Source of the DNA: Niveibacterium umoris
GTDB lineage: Bacteria; Pseudomonadota; Gammaproteobacteria; Burkholderiales; Rhodocyclaceae
Assembly: GCF_014197015.1 (NCBI RefSeq)
Contig: NZ_JACIET010000001.1
Span: 558,001-622,000, forward strand
DNA length: 64,000 nucleotides
Direction of reading: 5' to 3'
Position numbers and translations under genes: made by a program. This document shows, piece by piece, positions 63,825 through 64,000 of the stretch. A model generated the notes under the pieces. The model did not search any database, was not told where the DNA came from, and saw only the letters and a list, made by a program, of their open reading frames with translations. Numbering within the stretch: the first letter of the stretch is position 1; each line of letters begins with the position of its first letter.

Positions 63825-64000
63825 TCAGGACAGCGGCGGTTGCTGCAATAGCAGGTCTTCCAGTTCGCGGCGACCGGAGGGCGTGCACATCGCGATCAGC
63901 GTGTCCTCTGGCATCAGCACCGCGTCGTCCTGCGGGTTGAAGAGCCAGTCGTTCTGGCCGCGGATCGCGAGCAGCACGTAGTGCGGGCTGCGGGTGCGCA
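63825..64000 (-). CDS. TrkA-C-type potassium channel/antiporter regulatory protein, C-terminal end
   Basis: Fifty-seven residues of the C-terminus are in the window; the rest lies beyond its end. The fragment reads VLLAIRGQNDWLFNPQDD and continues VLMPEDTLIAMCTPSGRREL, which has the pattern of the RCK_C/TrkA-C domain (LxPxDxLIxxGTP) of potassium channels and transporters. The frame is open to the edge, and the stop at 63825-63827 lies 20 bases from the lolD stop, so the two genes converge. The family is likely; the exact protein type cannot be told. Confidence 0.65.
   Translation of the reverse strand, partial: RTRSPHYVLLAIRGQNDWLFNPQDDAVLMPEDTLIAMCTPSGRRELEDLLLQQPPLS

Overview
The window reads as about 64 kb of high-GC, densely packed chromosome from a motile, PHA-storing betaproteobacterium, most likely of the Rhodocyclales. 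That placement is an inference from gene content: a glucokinase-RpiR fusion, a phaC/phaB/phaR cluster, flhDC as flagellar master regulator, a PEP-CTERM protein behind a sigma-54-like promoter, an orphan hpnE, and an aat-bpt pair. I see no insertion sequence, prophage or CRISPR array. Almost everything is vertically inherited housekeeping or core accessory DNA.

Layout. 1-3.7 kb: a sugar operon with the end of a MalS-like alpha-amylase, an aldo-keto reductase and a Glk-RpiR fusion. 3.8-6.1 kb: two FtsX/MacB-type permeases without an ATPase. 6.1-12.2 kb: panC, a LysE exporter, an M20 amidohydrolase, a membrane protein with lexA and its operator, a zinc alcohol dehydrogenase, then a peroxiredoxin and slyD. 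12.2-12.8 kb is the only long gap. 12.8-19.4 kb: a complete peptide-type ABC importer. 19.6-20.6 kb: the PEP-CTERM protein. 20.8-27.6 kb: bpt-aat, an M61 peptidase, bamD and rluD in divergent arrangement, and pgeF. 27.8-32.0 kb: the PHA cluster phaC-phaB-phaB-phaR. 32.1-35.6 kb: rimO, an FAD dehydrogenase and five tRNA genes, four of them in a tandem duplication. 35.7-43.2 kb: a TAXI-type binding protein, dusC with a TrmB-like methyltransferase and a YkgJ protein, hpnE with a Nudix hydrolase, and an HDOD-REC-GGDEF protein.

43.4-58.9 kb is the motility and chemotaxis block: flhDC, motAB, a receptor-like protein with a CheZ-like segment, cheY, cheA, cheW, two large receptors, cheR, cheD, cheB and a STAS protein. 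FlhDC should switch on flagellar genes, a sigma-28-like promoter should drive motA and possibly the genes behind it, and receptors signal through CheW-CheA to CheY, with CheR, CheB and CheD doing adaptation. No separate cheZ is present. The first receptor-like protein carries an FQDxxxQ motif matching the CheZ catalytic motif, which is the most interesting lead here. 59.0-64.0 kb: recJ with an RpfE-like gene, lolC-lolD, and the end of a TrkA-C-type protein.

Start codons were chosen from ribosome binding sites, operon overlaps and family lengths. All family calls come from reading motifs by eye, without database searches.
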